Of a stretch of DNA of 64,000 nucleotides, positions 17,827 through 26,410 are shown in pieces. Positions within the stretch are counted from its first letter, which is position 1. Every line of letters begins with the position of its first letter. Made by a program: the position numbers and the translations under genes. Source of the DNA: Metaruminococcus_A sp003150405 (GTDB taxonomy: Bacteria > Bacillota > Clostridia > Oscillospirales > Ruminococcaceae); assembly GCA_902489745.1 (NCBI GenBank), contig CABUBB010000002.1, forward strand, positions 124,001 through 188,000. The letters are read 5' to 3'. The notes beneath the pieces were generated by a model. The model was not told where the DNA came from. It searched no databases and saw only the letters and a program-made list of their open reading frames with translations.

Positions 17827-19128
17827 ATGATTCCAGTACTGAAAACCGACGGTAAGCGTGAACTTGAATTTTTGGAACAGTTAAACCGTCGTAATGGTGA
17901 GGTTAACAAAGCAGTGGCTGATTCGGTGGCCCAAATTATTGAGGATGTCCGCACACTTGGGGATAAGGCCGTTTTGGATTATACCCTGAAGTTCGATGGC
18001 AAGCTGCCGCCCTCCATTGAGGTGCCGCGGGAAGAGATTAACGATGCATTGACGGCGGCCGATCAGGCGTTTGTAAACTCTTTGCTTAATGCAATGGAAA
18101 ACATTGTTGATTTTCACAGCCGCCAGAAACAGCAGGGATTTATCAACCCGCTGCCGAATGGGGTGATCATGGGCCAACGGGTGCGCGGATTGGAGCGCGT
18201 TGGGCTTTATGTGCCAGGCGGTACGGCAGCATATCCCTCTTCTGTTCTGATGAATGCGGTGCCGGCGAAAATTGCAGGTGTAAAAGAAATTATAATGGTG
18301 ACGCCACCGACCAAAGAAGGTAAAGCAAACCCGGATATTTTGGTTGCAGCGGCGATTGCCGGGGTGGATCGCGTCTTTTTGCTCGGCGGGGCGCAGGCGG
18401 TTGCAGCGCTGGCCTATGGTACCGAAACGGTTCCAAAGGTGGATAAAATTGTGGGGCCGGGCAATATTTATGTGGCGACGGCAAAGAAATTGCTTTACGG
18501 TGTTGTCGATATTGACATGATTGCAGGACCAAGCGAAATTCTCGTTCTTGCGGATGAAAGCGCAGACCCCAAATTCCTGGCAGCTGACCTGATGTCTCAG
18601 GCTGAGCACGACCGGTTGGCGTCGGCTATCCTGCTGACCACCAGCGAGCGGATTGCCAATGAAACCATCATGGAAATCGAACGGCAAATTCAATCTCTTT
18701 CACGCAGGGAGATCATTGAAGATTCGCTCCGCAACTATGGCGTCGTCATGGTGTGCGGCGATATGGACAATGCGGTCGAACTTGCAAACCGGATTGCACC
18801 GGAACACCTTGAAGTGATGGCGGAAAACCCGATGAGCTATATTGGCAAGCTGGACAATGCAGGTTCAGTCTTTCTTGGCAAATATGCGCCGGAACCGCTT
18901 GGCGATTATTATGCCGGCCCGAACCATGTGCTTCCAACCAGCGGTACGGCGCGTTTCTTCTCGCCGCTTTCAGTGGAGGATTTTGTCAAGCGCTCCAGCT
19001 TCATCTATTATACCGAGGACGCTCTGAACGAAGCGCAGGACGATATTGTCTGTATTGCAAAACGCGAGGGATTAACCGCCCACGCCAATTCCATTATGGT
19101 CCGGTTTGAAGGCGGTGTGCGTCCATGA
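17827..19128 (+). CDS. hisD: Histidinol dehydrogenase
   Basis: Zinc- and NAD-dependent enzyme oxidising histidinol to histidine in two steps, the last reactions of the pathway. The GGAQAVAALAYGTETVPKVD segment and the active-site stretch QAEHDRLASA are present, and the 433-residue length is normal. Its last bases overlap hisC by four (ATGA), indicating translational coupling. Confidence 0.97.
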   Translation: MIPVLKTDGKRELEFLEQLNRRNGEVNKAVADSVAQIIEDVRTLGDKAVLDYTLKFDGKLPPSIEVPREEINDALTAADQAFVNSLLNAMENIVDFHSRQKQQGFINPLPNGVIMGQRVRGLERVGLYVPGGTAAYPSSVLMNAVPAKIAGVKEIIMVTPPTKEGKANPDILVAAAIAGVDRVFLLGGAQAVAALAYGTETVPKVDKIVGPGNIYVATAKKLLYGVVDIDMIAGPSEILVLADESADPKFLAADLMSQAEHDRLASAILLTTSERIANETIMEIERQIQSLSRREIIEDSLRNYGVVMVCGDMDNAVELANRIAPEHLEVMAENPMSYIGKLDNAGSVFLGKYAPEPLGDYYAGPNHVLPTSGTARFFSPLSVEDFVKRSSFIYYTEDALNEAQDDIVCIAKREGLTAHANSIMVRFEGGVRP

Positions 19129-20186
19129 GCTATGAGCTGAACCGGAAGATTGCGGGGTTGACGCCTTATGAACCGCTTTCTGGCACCTATCAAATTCGTT
19201 TGGATGCAAATGAATCCTACATGAACCTGCCGGAGGAACTGCGCGTAAAACTGGGAAAACTGGCACAGGAAATTGATTACAACCGTTATCCGGACCCGTA
19301 CTGTACGGAACTTTGCAAAGCATTCGCGGCTTATTACGGCATTGATGCGGAGAATGTTACGGCGGGAAATGGCTCGGATGAACTAATCAGTGTAATTGTC
19401 AACGCCTTTTCCCTCAAAGGGGAGAACTGCTTTACCTTTGAGCAGGATTTTTCCATGTACCGCTTTTACGGCGAGCTGGCTGAATGCACACTGGAAACCT
19501 TGCCGCGCAAGGAGGATTTAAGCATTGACGTGGACACGGCGATTGATGTATTAAACCGTTCCGGGGCGGGAATGTTGTTGTTTTCCAACCCCTGCAACCC
19601 GACCTCAATCGGTTTATCCCGTGAGCAGGTGCGGCGTCTGGTGCGGTCGGTGAGCTGTCTGGTTGTCCTGGACGAGGCTTACATGGATTTCTGGGATCAG
19701 AGTCTGCTTGGCGAGGCGCAGGAGTACGATAACCTCATCGTTTTAAAAACCTGTTCCAAGGCATTCGGCATGGCGGGTATCCGGCTGGGATTTGCAGTAG
19801 CCAACCCGACGGCTACCCGGGCAATTCAGGCGGTAAAGTCGCCTTATAATGTCAACAGCATTACGCAAGAGGTTGGTACGGCGGTGTTACGGGAGCAGGA
19901 GCTTTTGCGCGCGCGTACGGCAGAAATTATTGCAAATACGAAAGAGCTGTATCGGATGATTGGAAGCCTGGCACAGGAGTTTCCGCAATTTGGGCAAGTG
20001 TATCCAACGGTAGCCAATTTTGTGTACATCAAAACCGAAATTGGTCGAGAAATTGCGGAACAGTTAAAGCAGCGTTCGGTTGCTGTCCGGGTGTTTCCGA
20101 ATTACCTGCGTATATCCACTGGAAGCGCAGAAGAAAACCACATTGTGGTTGATTATTTGCGCAAAATATTGGAGGAGGCTGCCTAA
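19125..20186 (+). CDS. hisC: Histidinol-phosphate aminotransferase
   Basis: PLP-dependent class II aminotransferase-fold enzyme converting imidazole acetol phosphate to histidinol phosphate. The PLP lysine lies in KTCSKAFGMAGIRLGF, with DEAYMDF and NPCNPT as further family landmarks. It has 353 residues. The ATG overlaps the hisD stop and the last base overlaps hisB (TAATG), so it is tightly embedded in the operon. Confidence 0.95.
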   Translation: MSYELNRKIAGLTPYEPLSGTYQIRLDANESYMNLPEELRVKLGKLAQEIDYNRYPDPYCTELCKAFAAYYGIDAENVTAGNGSDELISVIVNAFSLKGENCFTFEQDFSMYRFYGELAECTLETLPRKEDLSIDVDTAIDVLNRSGAGMLLFSNPCNPTSIGLSREQVRRLVRSVSCLVVLDEAYMDFWDQSLLGEAQEYDNLIVLKTCSKAFGMAGIRLGFAVANPTATRAIQAVKSPYNVNSITQEVGTAVLREQELLRARTAEIIANTKELYRMIGSLAQEFPQFGQVYPTVANFVYIKTEIGREIAEQLKQRSVAVRVFPNYLRISTGSAEENHIVVDYLRKILEEAA

Positions 20187-20767
20187 TGAGACGTTACGAA
20201 ACCAGCCGCACAACCAGAGAAACTGATGTTGCGGTTGCGCTTGATCTGGATGGAAGCGGCAAAAGCGAAATTTCCACCGGCATTGGCTTTTTTGACCACA
20301 TGCTGACCGCACTTGCCATGCACAGCGGCTTTGATTTAACGATAAAAACCCACGGGGACCTTGAGGTGGACTGCCACCATACCATTGAAGATACGGCGAT
20401 TGTGCTGGGAGATGCTTTTGCAGCCTGTATTCAGGACAAAGTGGGCATTAACCGTTATGGAAGCGCGTTTGTCCCAATGGACGAATCGTTGGCACTGGTG
20501 AGCCTTGATATCAGCGGCCGTGCTTTTTTGGTGTTTGACGCAGCGTTTACGGCGGGTCAAATTGGCGCTTTTGACACCCAGATGGTGGAAGAGTTTTTTC
20601 GGGCGTTTGCGTTTCACGCGGGAATCACCCTCCATGCCAAACTGCTGTATGGGAGTAACGATCATCATAAAGCGGAAGCGCTGTTCAAGGCGTTGGGCCA
20701 GTCACTTAAGCAGGGAGCGGCGCTCAACGGAAATGGTGTGCTTCTCTCCACCAAAGGTGTGCTGTAA
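20186..20767 (+). CDS. hisB: Imidazoleglycerol-phosphate dehydratase
   Basis: Dehydrates imidazole glycerol phosphate to imidazole acetol phosphate using manganese. The two metal-binding HHxxE-type motifs appear as CHHTIED and, later, the equivalent site around NDHHKAEALFKA; the FDTQMVEEFFRAFA helix is intact. At 193 residues it is the monofunctional form with no fused histidinol-phosphatase domain. Its start overlaps the hisC stop by one base. Confidence 0.97.
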   Translation: MRRYETSRTTRETDVAVALDLDGSGKSEISTGIGFFDHMLTALAMHSGFDLTIKTHGDLEVDCHHTIEDTAIVLGDAFAACIQDKVGINRYGSAFVPMDESLALVSLDISGRAFLVFDAAFTAGQIGAFDTQMVEEFFRAFAFHAGITLHAKLLYGSNDHHKAEALFKALGQSLKQGAALNGNGVLLSTKGVL

Positions 20768-20781
20768 AGGGGATTCGACAA

Positions 20782-21393
20782 GTGATTGCAATCATTGATT
20801 ATGGTGCGGGCAACCTGTTCAGTGTCAAAAACGCACTGGATTATATTGGCGAGCGCAGTATTATTACGGCGGACGTCAGCGTTATCCGGCAGGCAGATGC
20901 GCTCATTCTGCCGGGGGTCGGCGCTTTTTCGGATGCGATGGAGCGCCTGAACCAGTCTGCTCTGATTGAGGTATTGTGCCAAGAAACGGCCCGGAAGCCG
21001 TTGCTCGGTATCTGCCTTGGAATGCAGGCGCTTTTTGAAGATGGCTATGAGTTTACCCATACCAAAGGGCTTGGCCTGATTCCGGGTTCGGTTAAACGCA
21101 TTGATTTCCGGGTTGGGGAACAGCAGAAATTGCCGCAAATTGGCTGGAATCAGCTTGAGTTGAAGCAGGAATGTCCTTTGCTGAAAGGTATTGCGGATGG
21201 TGACTGTGTTTATTTTGTTCACAGTTATATGGCATACGCGTCGGCAGAGTATGTAGCGGCAACTTGTGATTATGGTACGACGGTGACAGCGTTTGTTCAG
21301 AACGGCAATGTGTATGGCGCGCAGTTCCACCCGGAAAAGAGTGGTGAGGTCGGGCTTACCATCCTGCGTAATTTTGGAGGACTTGTAAAGTGA
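20782..21393 (+). CDS. hisH: Imidazole glycerol phosphate synthase, glutaminase subunit HisH
   Basis: Class I glutamine amidotransferase that hydrolyses glutamine and channels ammonia to HisF. The triad is visible: Cys in LLGICLGMQALFE, and His and Glu in QFHPEKSG. PGVGAFSDAM forms the oxyanion region. It starts with GTG at 20782 behind AAGGGGA and has 203 residues. It overlaps hisA by four bases. Confidence 0.96.
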   Translation: MIAIIDYGAGNLFSVKNALDYIGERSIITADVSVIRQADALILPGVGAFSDAMERLNQSALIEVLCQETARKPLLGICLGMQALFEDGYEFTHTKGLGLIPGSVKRIDFRVGEQQKLPQIGWNQLELKQECPLLKGIADGDCVYFVHSYMAYASAEYVAATCDYGTTVTAFVQNGNVYGAQFHPEKSGEVGLTILRNFGGLVK

Positions 21394-22121
21394 ATATTTT
21401 TCCGGCTATCGACATTCACAACGGGCAGTGTGTCCGCTTATATAAGGGGGATTATGCCACCGCGTCCAAAGTGGCGGAAAACCCATTGGAAACGGCTTTA
21501 TCCTTTCAGAGGGAAGGCGCTGAATTTCTCCACATGGTGGATTTAAACGGCGCCAAGGACGCCAAACGAGTAAACAGCAATATTTTTACCGGAATTGCAG
21601 CACAAACCCAATTAAAGGTACAGGTCGGCGGGGGAATCCGGAATATGGAAACCTGTGAGTATTATCTCAGCCGGGGTATTTCCCGGGTAATTTTGGGTTC
21701 GGTTGCGGTGAAAAATCCGGCGCTGGTTGCGGAAGCTGTCAGGCAGTACGGCGAACGTATTGTGGTTGGGATTGACGCCAAAAACGGTCGGGTTGCCTGT
21801 GAAGGCTGGCTTGATACCAGCGATGTAAATTATATTGATCTCGCAAAAAAAATGGAGTCGGTTGGGGTATGTACCATCGTCTTTACCGATATTTCGAAAG
21901 ATGGAACTATGGCAGGTCCGAATCTGGAACAGCTTCAGGCTATCAATAAGGCGGTCCGCTGCGACATAATTGCAAGCGGCGGGGTCAGTTCGCTTGAGGA
22001 TATCCGTGCTTTGAAAAGTCTGAATCTCTATGGTGCAATTTGCGGCAAGTCGCTTTACTCCGGCGCGTTTCGGGTGTCCGAAGCCATTGAAGCGGCACGG
22101 CAAGGAGGGGAACTATGCTGA
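21390..22121 (+). CDS. hisA: Phosphoribosylformimino-5-aminoimidazole carboxamide ribotide isomerase
   Basis: TIM-barrel ketol isomerase (ProFAR to PRFAR), homologous to HisF. The N-terminal FPAIDIHNGQCVRLYKGD carries the catalytic Asp, the second catalytic Asp is in FTDISKDGTM, and the phosphate-binding loops QVGGGIRN and IASGGVSS are intact. It has 243 residues and overlaps hisH upstream and hisF downstream. Confidence 0.97.
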   Translation: MNIFPAIDIHNGQCVRLYKGDYATASKVAENPLETALSFQREGAEFLHMVDLNGAKDAKRVNSNIFTGIAAQTQLKVQVGGGIRNMETCEYYLSRGISRVILGSVAVKNPALVAEAVRQYGERIVVGIDAKNGRVACEGWLDTSDVNYIDLAKKMESVGVCTIVFTDISKDGTMAGPNLEQLQAINKAVRCDIIASGGVSSLEDIRALKSLNLYGAICGKSLYSGAFRVSEAIEAARQGGELC

Positions 22122-22879
22122 CAAAACGGATTATTCCCTGTCTGGACGTGCGTGATGGCCGTGTGGTGAAAGGGATTAACTTTGAGGGGATTAAAGATGT
22201 TGGCGACCCGGTGGAGTGCGCTGCAATGTATGACAAGCAGGGCGCTGACGAGATTGTCTTTCTGGATATTACAGCGACGCATGAAAAACGGAAAACCATT
22301 GTGGATGTGGTATCCAGAACGGCAAAACAAGTATTTGTCCCGCTGACGGTCGGCGGGGGAATCCGTACGGTAGAGGATTTCCGTGAAATCCTCCGTGCAG
22401 GTGCGGATAAAATTTCGGTCAACTCTTCGGCGGTCAACCGCCCGGAGTTGATTGCCGAAGCGGCAGATATTTTCGGCAGCCAGTGTGTAGTGGTTGCGAT
22501 TGACGCGCGGTGCAATGGCAATGGCGGTTTTAACGTCGTCATCAATGGCGGACGTATTGATACCGGGCTAGATGCTGTAGAATGGGCGAAAAAGGCCTGT
22601 TCGCTCGGCGCGGGGGAAATTCTGCTCACCTCAATGGACACCGACGGGACCAAAAATGGCTTCGATTTGGAACTGCTCAATGCCGTTACGGCGGTTGTGG
22701 ATGTTCCGGTCATCGCATCTGGTGGATGCGGCAAGCTGGAACATTTTTCAGAAGTGTTTGAGCAGACAAAAGCCGATGCAGCCCTTGCTGCGTCATTGTT
22801 TCACTACCGTGAATTGACGGTGGGGCAGGTGAAACGACATTTGTTGGAACGCGGTATTCCGGCGCGCTTGACACGGTGA
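22115..22879 (+). CDS. hisF: Imidazole glycerol phosphate synthase, cyclase subunit HisF
   Basis: Partner of HisH; it forms imidazole glycerol phosphate and AICAR from PRFAR and ammonia. IIPCLDVRDGRVVKG holds the first catalytic Asp and LLTSMDTDGTKNGFD the second; TVGGGIR and IASGGCG are the phosphate loops. Its 254 residues are typical. The ATG lies seven bases inside the end of hisA. Confidence 0.97.
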   Translation: MLTKRIIPCLDVRDGRVVKGINFEGIKDVGDPVECAAMYDKQGADEIVFLDITATHEKRKTIVDVVSRTAKQVFVPLTVGGGIRTVEDFREILRAGADKISVNSSAVNRPELIAEAADIFGSQCVVVAIDARCNGNGGFNVVINGGRIDTGLDAVEWAKKACSLGAGEILLTSMDTDGTKNGFDLELLNAVTAVVDVPVIASGGCGKLEHFSEVFEQTKADAALAASLFHYRELTVGQVKRHLLERGIPARLTR

Positions 22880-22896
22880 TAGAGAAAGGGTATAGT

Positions 22897-23232
22897 ATGG
22901 ATTTGGAACAATATTTTCAAAAAGGTGATTTAATTCCCGCAATTGTAGTAGAAGCGGATAATTCCGAAGTGTTAATGCTTGCCTACATGAACCGTGAAAG
23001 CCTGAAAAAGACGTTGGAAACCGGTTATACCTGGTTTTACAGCCGTTCCCGACAGGAACTTTGGAACAAAGGGGCGACATCCGGGCATTTGCAGAAGGTG
23101 GTCAGCATCACAGCGGATTGCGATGATGACACTCTGCTCGTCAAGGTGCACCAAACCGGCGTTGCCTGCCATACTGGGAATTATACCTGTTTTTTTAAAG
23201 AGATTTATCGAAACCCAGACGAGGAGAAGTGA
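22897..23232 (+). CDS. hisI: Phosphoribosyl-AMP cyclohydrolase
   Basis: Opens the adenine ring of PR-AMP, the third step of histidine synthesis. The zinc-site motif ADCDDDTLLVKVHQTGVACH is intact, as is TWFYSRSRQELWNKG. It is a free-standing 111-residue enzyme, not fused to the pyrophosphatase. AAAGGG (22885-22890) supports ATG 22897 over a GTG at 22876 that overlaps the hisF stop. Confidence 0.95.
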   Translation: MDLEQYFQKGDLIPAIVVEADNSEVLMLAYMNRESLKKTLETGYTWFYSRSRQELWNKGATSGHLQKVVSITADCDDDTLLVKVHQTGVACHTGNYTCFFKEIYRNPDEEK

Positions 23233-23235
23233 AGA

Positions 23236-23559
23236 ATGGATACCATAAAAGGCTTATATGAAGTAATTGAAAACCGTAAAGCAAACCCAGCGGAGGGTTC
23301 TTATACCTGCTATTTGTTTGATAAAGGGCTGGATAAAATCTTGAAAAAGTGTGGGGAGGAATGTTCGGAAATGATCATTGCCTCTAAGAACGAGGATCCG
23401 GAAGAACTGAAAAATGAAATTTGCGACCTCGTTTACCATATCCTAGTGCTGATGTGCGAAAAAGGAGTTCGGGTTGAAGATGTTCAGGAAATACTGGAAG
23501 AACGCCGCCAGAAAATTGGCAATCTGAAGCAGTTTCATCAAGTTGACCGGAATAGCTGA
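23236..23559 (+). CDS. hisE: Phosphoribosyl-ATP pyrophosphatase
   Basis: MazG-like hydrolase that converts PR-ATP to PR-AMP, the second step of the pathway. The metal-binding helices are seen in KCGEECSEMIIASKNEDPEELKNEICDLVYH (residues about 36-66). It has 107 residues and is separate from hisI, lying three bases after it. It is the last gene of the operon, followed by a terminator. Confidence 0.95.
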   Translation: MDTIKGLYEVIENRKANPAEGSYTCYLFDKGLDKILKKCGEECSEMIIASKNEDPEELKNEICDLVYHILVLMCEKGVRVEDVQEILEERRQKIGNLKQFHQVDRNS

Positions 23560-23569
23560 GAAATAAAAC

Positions 23570-23611
23570 AAAGAGCGGTACTGTCAAGTTGCTTGAAATG
23601 TACCGCTTTTT
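23570..23611 (+). terminator. Terminator of the histidine operon
   Basis: AGCGGTAC (23574-23581) pairs with GTACCGCT (23600-23607), with an inner TCAAG/CTTGA stem, followed by a T-run. Confidence 0.88.
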
Positions 23612-23737
23612 GTTCTATTTATTTGACGAAAACGAGATATTTTTATAAAACACGAAGAAAACCTGAGAAAATTCTCTTTATTTTATAAAAAACTGCTTTT
23701 TAAAGGGTATATTTCCGGAATCTTCTAGAAATCTCGA

Positions 23738-23766
23738 TTGTGAAACTCATACAGGAATGCTACACT
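23738..23766 (+). promoter_or_regulatory. Promoter for the ACT protein-hom-thrB-lysC group
   Basis: TTGTGA (23738-23743) and TACACT (23761-23766) are 17 bases apart, 41 bases before the ACT-domain gene. The stretch between the his terminator and this point shows no gene and no T-box or riboswitch that I can recognise. Confidence 0.5.
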
Positions 23767-23807
23767 TGTATACAGCGGTGAGACAAATGTATATTGGTGG
23801 TGGACGA

Positions 23808-24242
23808 ATGAGCGGTTTAGAACAGTATATCGTTGTCGATGCTGAAGTGCTCCCTGAGGTATTTCATAAGGTAATGGAAGCTAAGAGTCTGCTCGCAAAG
23901 GGGATTGCCAAGTCCTCAAGCGACGCTTGTAAAATGGTTGGAATATCCCGTGGAACCTTTTATAAATACAAGGATCGAATGTTTATTTACAGTGAACGAA
24001 TGAGCAATGAAATTTTGACGCTGCAGCTAATCTTGGAAGATGAACCGGGTATTCTTTCGGCGGTATTGTCCGGCCTTTATAAACTTGGAGCCAATATCCT
24101 CACGGTGAACCAGAATATCCCGAACGATAAGGTTGCAGCTGTAACGATTTCCATTCGAATCCCGGATCCGGGACCGGATATTCAAACGGTAACCGATTGC
24201 TTGGGTATGGTCAATGGAGTTGTTGAGGTAAAGTTAATTTAA
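23808..24242 (+). CDS. ACT domain-containing protein, UPF0735/PheB family
   Basis: A 144-residue protein with an N-terminal helical, HTH-like segment (SSSDACKMVGISRGTFYKYKD matches the family) and a C-terminal ACT domain beginning near LTLQLILEDEPGILSAV. ACT domains bind amino acids and usually regulate enzymes. This family is found beside homoserine dehydrogenase or prephenate dehydratase genes, and here it precedes hom by 19 bases, so an amino-acid-sensing role in threonine/aspartate metabolism is inferred. ATG 23808 behind GGTGGTGG is preferred over 23787. Confidence 0.85.
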   Translation: MSGLEQYIVVDAEVLPEVFHKVMEAKSLLAKGIAKSSSDACKMVGISRGTFYKYKDRMFIYSERMSNEILTLQLILEDEPGILSAVLSGLYKLGANILTVNQNIPNDKVAAVTISIRIPDPGPDIQTVTDCLGMVNGVVEVKLI

Positions 24243-24261
24243 CTGAAGGAGAATGACATAG

Positions 24262-25494
24262 ATGGCAAATATAGCGGTATTAGGGCATGGTGTAGTTGGT
24301 TCCGGCGTTGCAGAATTGCTTGAAATGAACCACGCTTCCATTGCGGCAAAGGCAGGGGAGGAAATTATCATCAAATCTATTTTAGATTTGCGTGAGTTTG
24401 ACGTCCCCTATGCGGATAAATTCACGAAAAATTTTGATGATATTTTAAACGACCCGGAAATTTCGGTGGTTGTTGAGGTGATGGGTGGGCTGCATCCTGC
24501 GTATGATTATGTAAAAGCCTCCCTGTGTGCAGACAAATCGGTTGTTACCTCAAACAAAGAGCTGGTGGCCGAAAAAGGCGCCGAGCTTTTAGCGGTGGCT
24601 AAGGAACATAATGTTAATTTTTTCTTTGAGGCAAGTGTTGGCGGCGGTATCCCGATTATCCGACCGATGCATATGTGCCTCGCGGCAAATCAGATTACCG
24701 AAATTGCCGGTATTTTAAATGGTACCACCAATTTTATTTTAACCAAAATGATTCATGAACACATGCCGTTTGACGACGCCCTCAAACTTGCACAGGAACT
24801 TGGCTATGCGGAGCGCAATCCAGCTGCGGATATTGAGGGAACCGATGCCTGTCGTAAAATTTGCATTTTGGCTTCTCTTGCGTTTGGGCACCATGTTTAT
24901 CCAAAGTTTGTTTATACCGAAGGAATTACTAAGGTTACGCTTGAGGATATAGCCTACGCGGAAGATTGGGGCGGGGTTGTTAAACTGCTTGGCTGTGCCA
25001 AACATCTGGAAAATGGCAAGCTTTTTGTGTTGGTTTCACCAGCTTTTATTGGGCGGCATAGCCAGCTTGCAAGCATTGAAGATGTTTTTAATGGCATTTT
25101 GGTGCGCGGTGACGCAACCGGCGACGTTGTCTTTTATGGAAAAGGCGCCGGCAAACTGCCGACAGCGAGCGCGGTCATAGCGGATGTTATTGATGTTGTA
25201 AAAGCGCCGGTAACCAGCGCTTCCCTGAGCTGGGAGGATTCTCAGATGAACTATGTTGTGGAACATAAAAGCGAGCCGCTTGGGTTCTTTATCCGCTGCA
25301 TATCGGATGCGGCAGATCTGAAGGGCTATCTCACAGAAAAGCTCGGCGATCTGACTTTCTTGAATCGTTCGGACCAGCCGGAAAACGAATATGGCTTTGT
25401 GACGCCGCTTATCACCGAAGGAGCTCTGGATAAAATTCTTGCTGCACGTGATGATATAAAGGTGCTTTCAAAAATCCGCGTACTCGATTATTGA
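24262..25494 (+). CDS. hom: Homoserine dehydrogenase
   Basis: NAD(P)H-dependent reduction of aspartate semialdehyde to homoserine, the branch to threonine and methionine. The Rossmann motif is VLGHGVVGSGVAELL, the catalytic region includes TSNKELVAEKG and GTTNFILTKM, and a C-terminal ACT-like regulatory region covers about residues 340-410. Its length of 410 is slightly short for Firmicute homologues. AAGGAG (24246-24251) precedes the ATG. The operon order is ACT protein-hom-thrB-aspartokinase. Confidence 0.96.
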   Translation: MANIAVLGHGVVGSGVAELLEMNHASIAAKAGEEIIIKSILDLREFDVPYADKFTKNFDDILNDPEISVVVEVMGGLHPAYDYVKASLCADKSVVTSNKELVAEKGAELLAVAKEHNVNFFFEASVGGGIPIIRPMHMCLAANQITEIAGILNGTTNFILTKMIHEHMPFDDALKLAQELGYAERNPAADIEGTDACRKICILASLAFGHHVYPKFVYTEGITKVTLEDIAYAEDWGGVVKLLGCAKHLENGKLFVLVSPAFIGRHSQLASIEDVFNGILVRGDATGDVVFYGKGAGKLPTASAVIADVIDVVKAPVTSASLSWEDSQMNYVVEHKSEPLGFFIRCISDAADLKGYLTEKLGDLTFLNRSDQPENEYGFVTPLITEGALDKILAARDDIKVLSKIRVLDY

Positions 25495-25504
25495 GGGGGA
25501 AAGC

Positions 25505-26389
25505 ATGATATCAATCAGAATTCCGGCGACCAGTGCAAATCTGGGAGCTGGCTTTGATGCGCTTGGCCTTGCAGTTAGTTTGTACAATGATGTTTATGTG
25601 GATGAATTTGACGAAATTTCGATTGTCTCTCTGGACGAGACACCTGTCCCAGCCAATGAGAGCAACCTCATTTATTCCACTGTTCATCAGCTCTATGAAC
25701 ATTGCGGCAAAAGACTGCGGGGGTTAAAAATTGAACAGGTCAACCGCATTCCAATGACAAGAGGTTTGGGCAGTAGTTCGGCCTGCATTATTGCGGGGCT
25801 GCTTGCAGGGAATATCCTTCTGGGAGAACCATTTGAGGTAGATGATTTGGTCAACCTAGCTGCCCAAATGGAAGGGCATCCGGACAATACCACCCCGGCA
25901 TTGCTGGGAGGAATTGTCACCTCGGTTTTTGATGGAAAGGAAGTCCATTATGTCCGTCAGGAAGTAGACAGTCGGCTTCGTTTCATGGCGATTATTCCGG
26001 ACTTTGAACTGAAAACCTCGGTGGCGCGCGGCTGCCTTCCCCGAACCATTCCATTTGCAGACGCCGTACATAACCTTTCCCGTGCAGCGTTGTTTTCCTC
26101 TTCGCTGCTGACCGGTAAATATGAAAATTTGCGGATTGCAGTGGGAGATGTCCTGCATCAGCCGTACCGGATGCCGCTTATTCCACACGCGGGCGACGTC
26201 TTTGAACAATGCTATGCACTTGGAGCATACGCGGTGTATATCAGCGGTGCAGGGCCAACTGTCATGGCGATTGTCGACGGCGGTAACACCGAGTTTATCC
26301 AACAGGTTAAGGCTTATCTGGCCGAACAAGGTTTAAATTGGGCGGTGCAGGATTTAGCGATTGATAACTTTGGAACACAAATAATGTAA
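25505..26389 (+). CDS. thrB: Homoserine kinase
   Basis: GHMP-family kinase making O-phosphohomoserine for threonine synthase. The ATP-binding motif PMTRGLGSSSACIIAGLLA is clear, preceded by IPATSANLGAGFDALG at the N-terminus; GAGPTVMAIV is the third GHMP motif. It has 294 residues. It lies 10 bases after hom. Threonine synthase (thrC) is not in this window. Confidence 0.96.
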   Translation: MISIRIPATSANLGAGFDALGLAVSLYNDVYVDEFDEISIVSLDETPVPANESNLIYSTVHQLYEHCGKRLRGLKIEQVNRIPMTRGLGSSSACIIAGLLAGNILLGEPFEVDDLVNLAAQMEGHPDNTTPALLGGIVTSVFDGKEVHYVRQEVDSRLRFMAIIPDFELKTSVARGCLPRTIPFADAVHNLSRAALFSSSLLTGKYENLRIAVGDVLHQPYRMPLIPHAGDVFEQCYALGAYAVYISGAGPTVMAIVDGGNTEFIQQVKAYLAEQGLNWAVQDLAIDNFGTQIM

Positions 26390-26410
26390 ATTTTATTAGG
26401 AGGAACTGTA

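Noticed and set aside
26390..26410. Lysine riboswitch upstream of lysC
   Set aside because: The gap between thrB and lysC is only 21 bases, too short for any riboswitch; it contains only a ribosome binding site.
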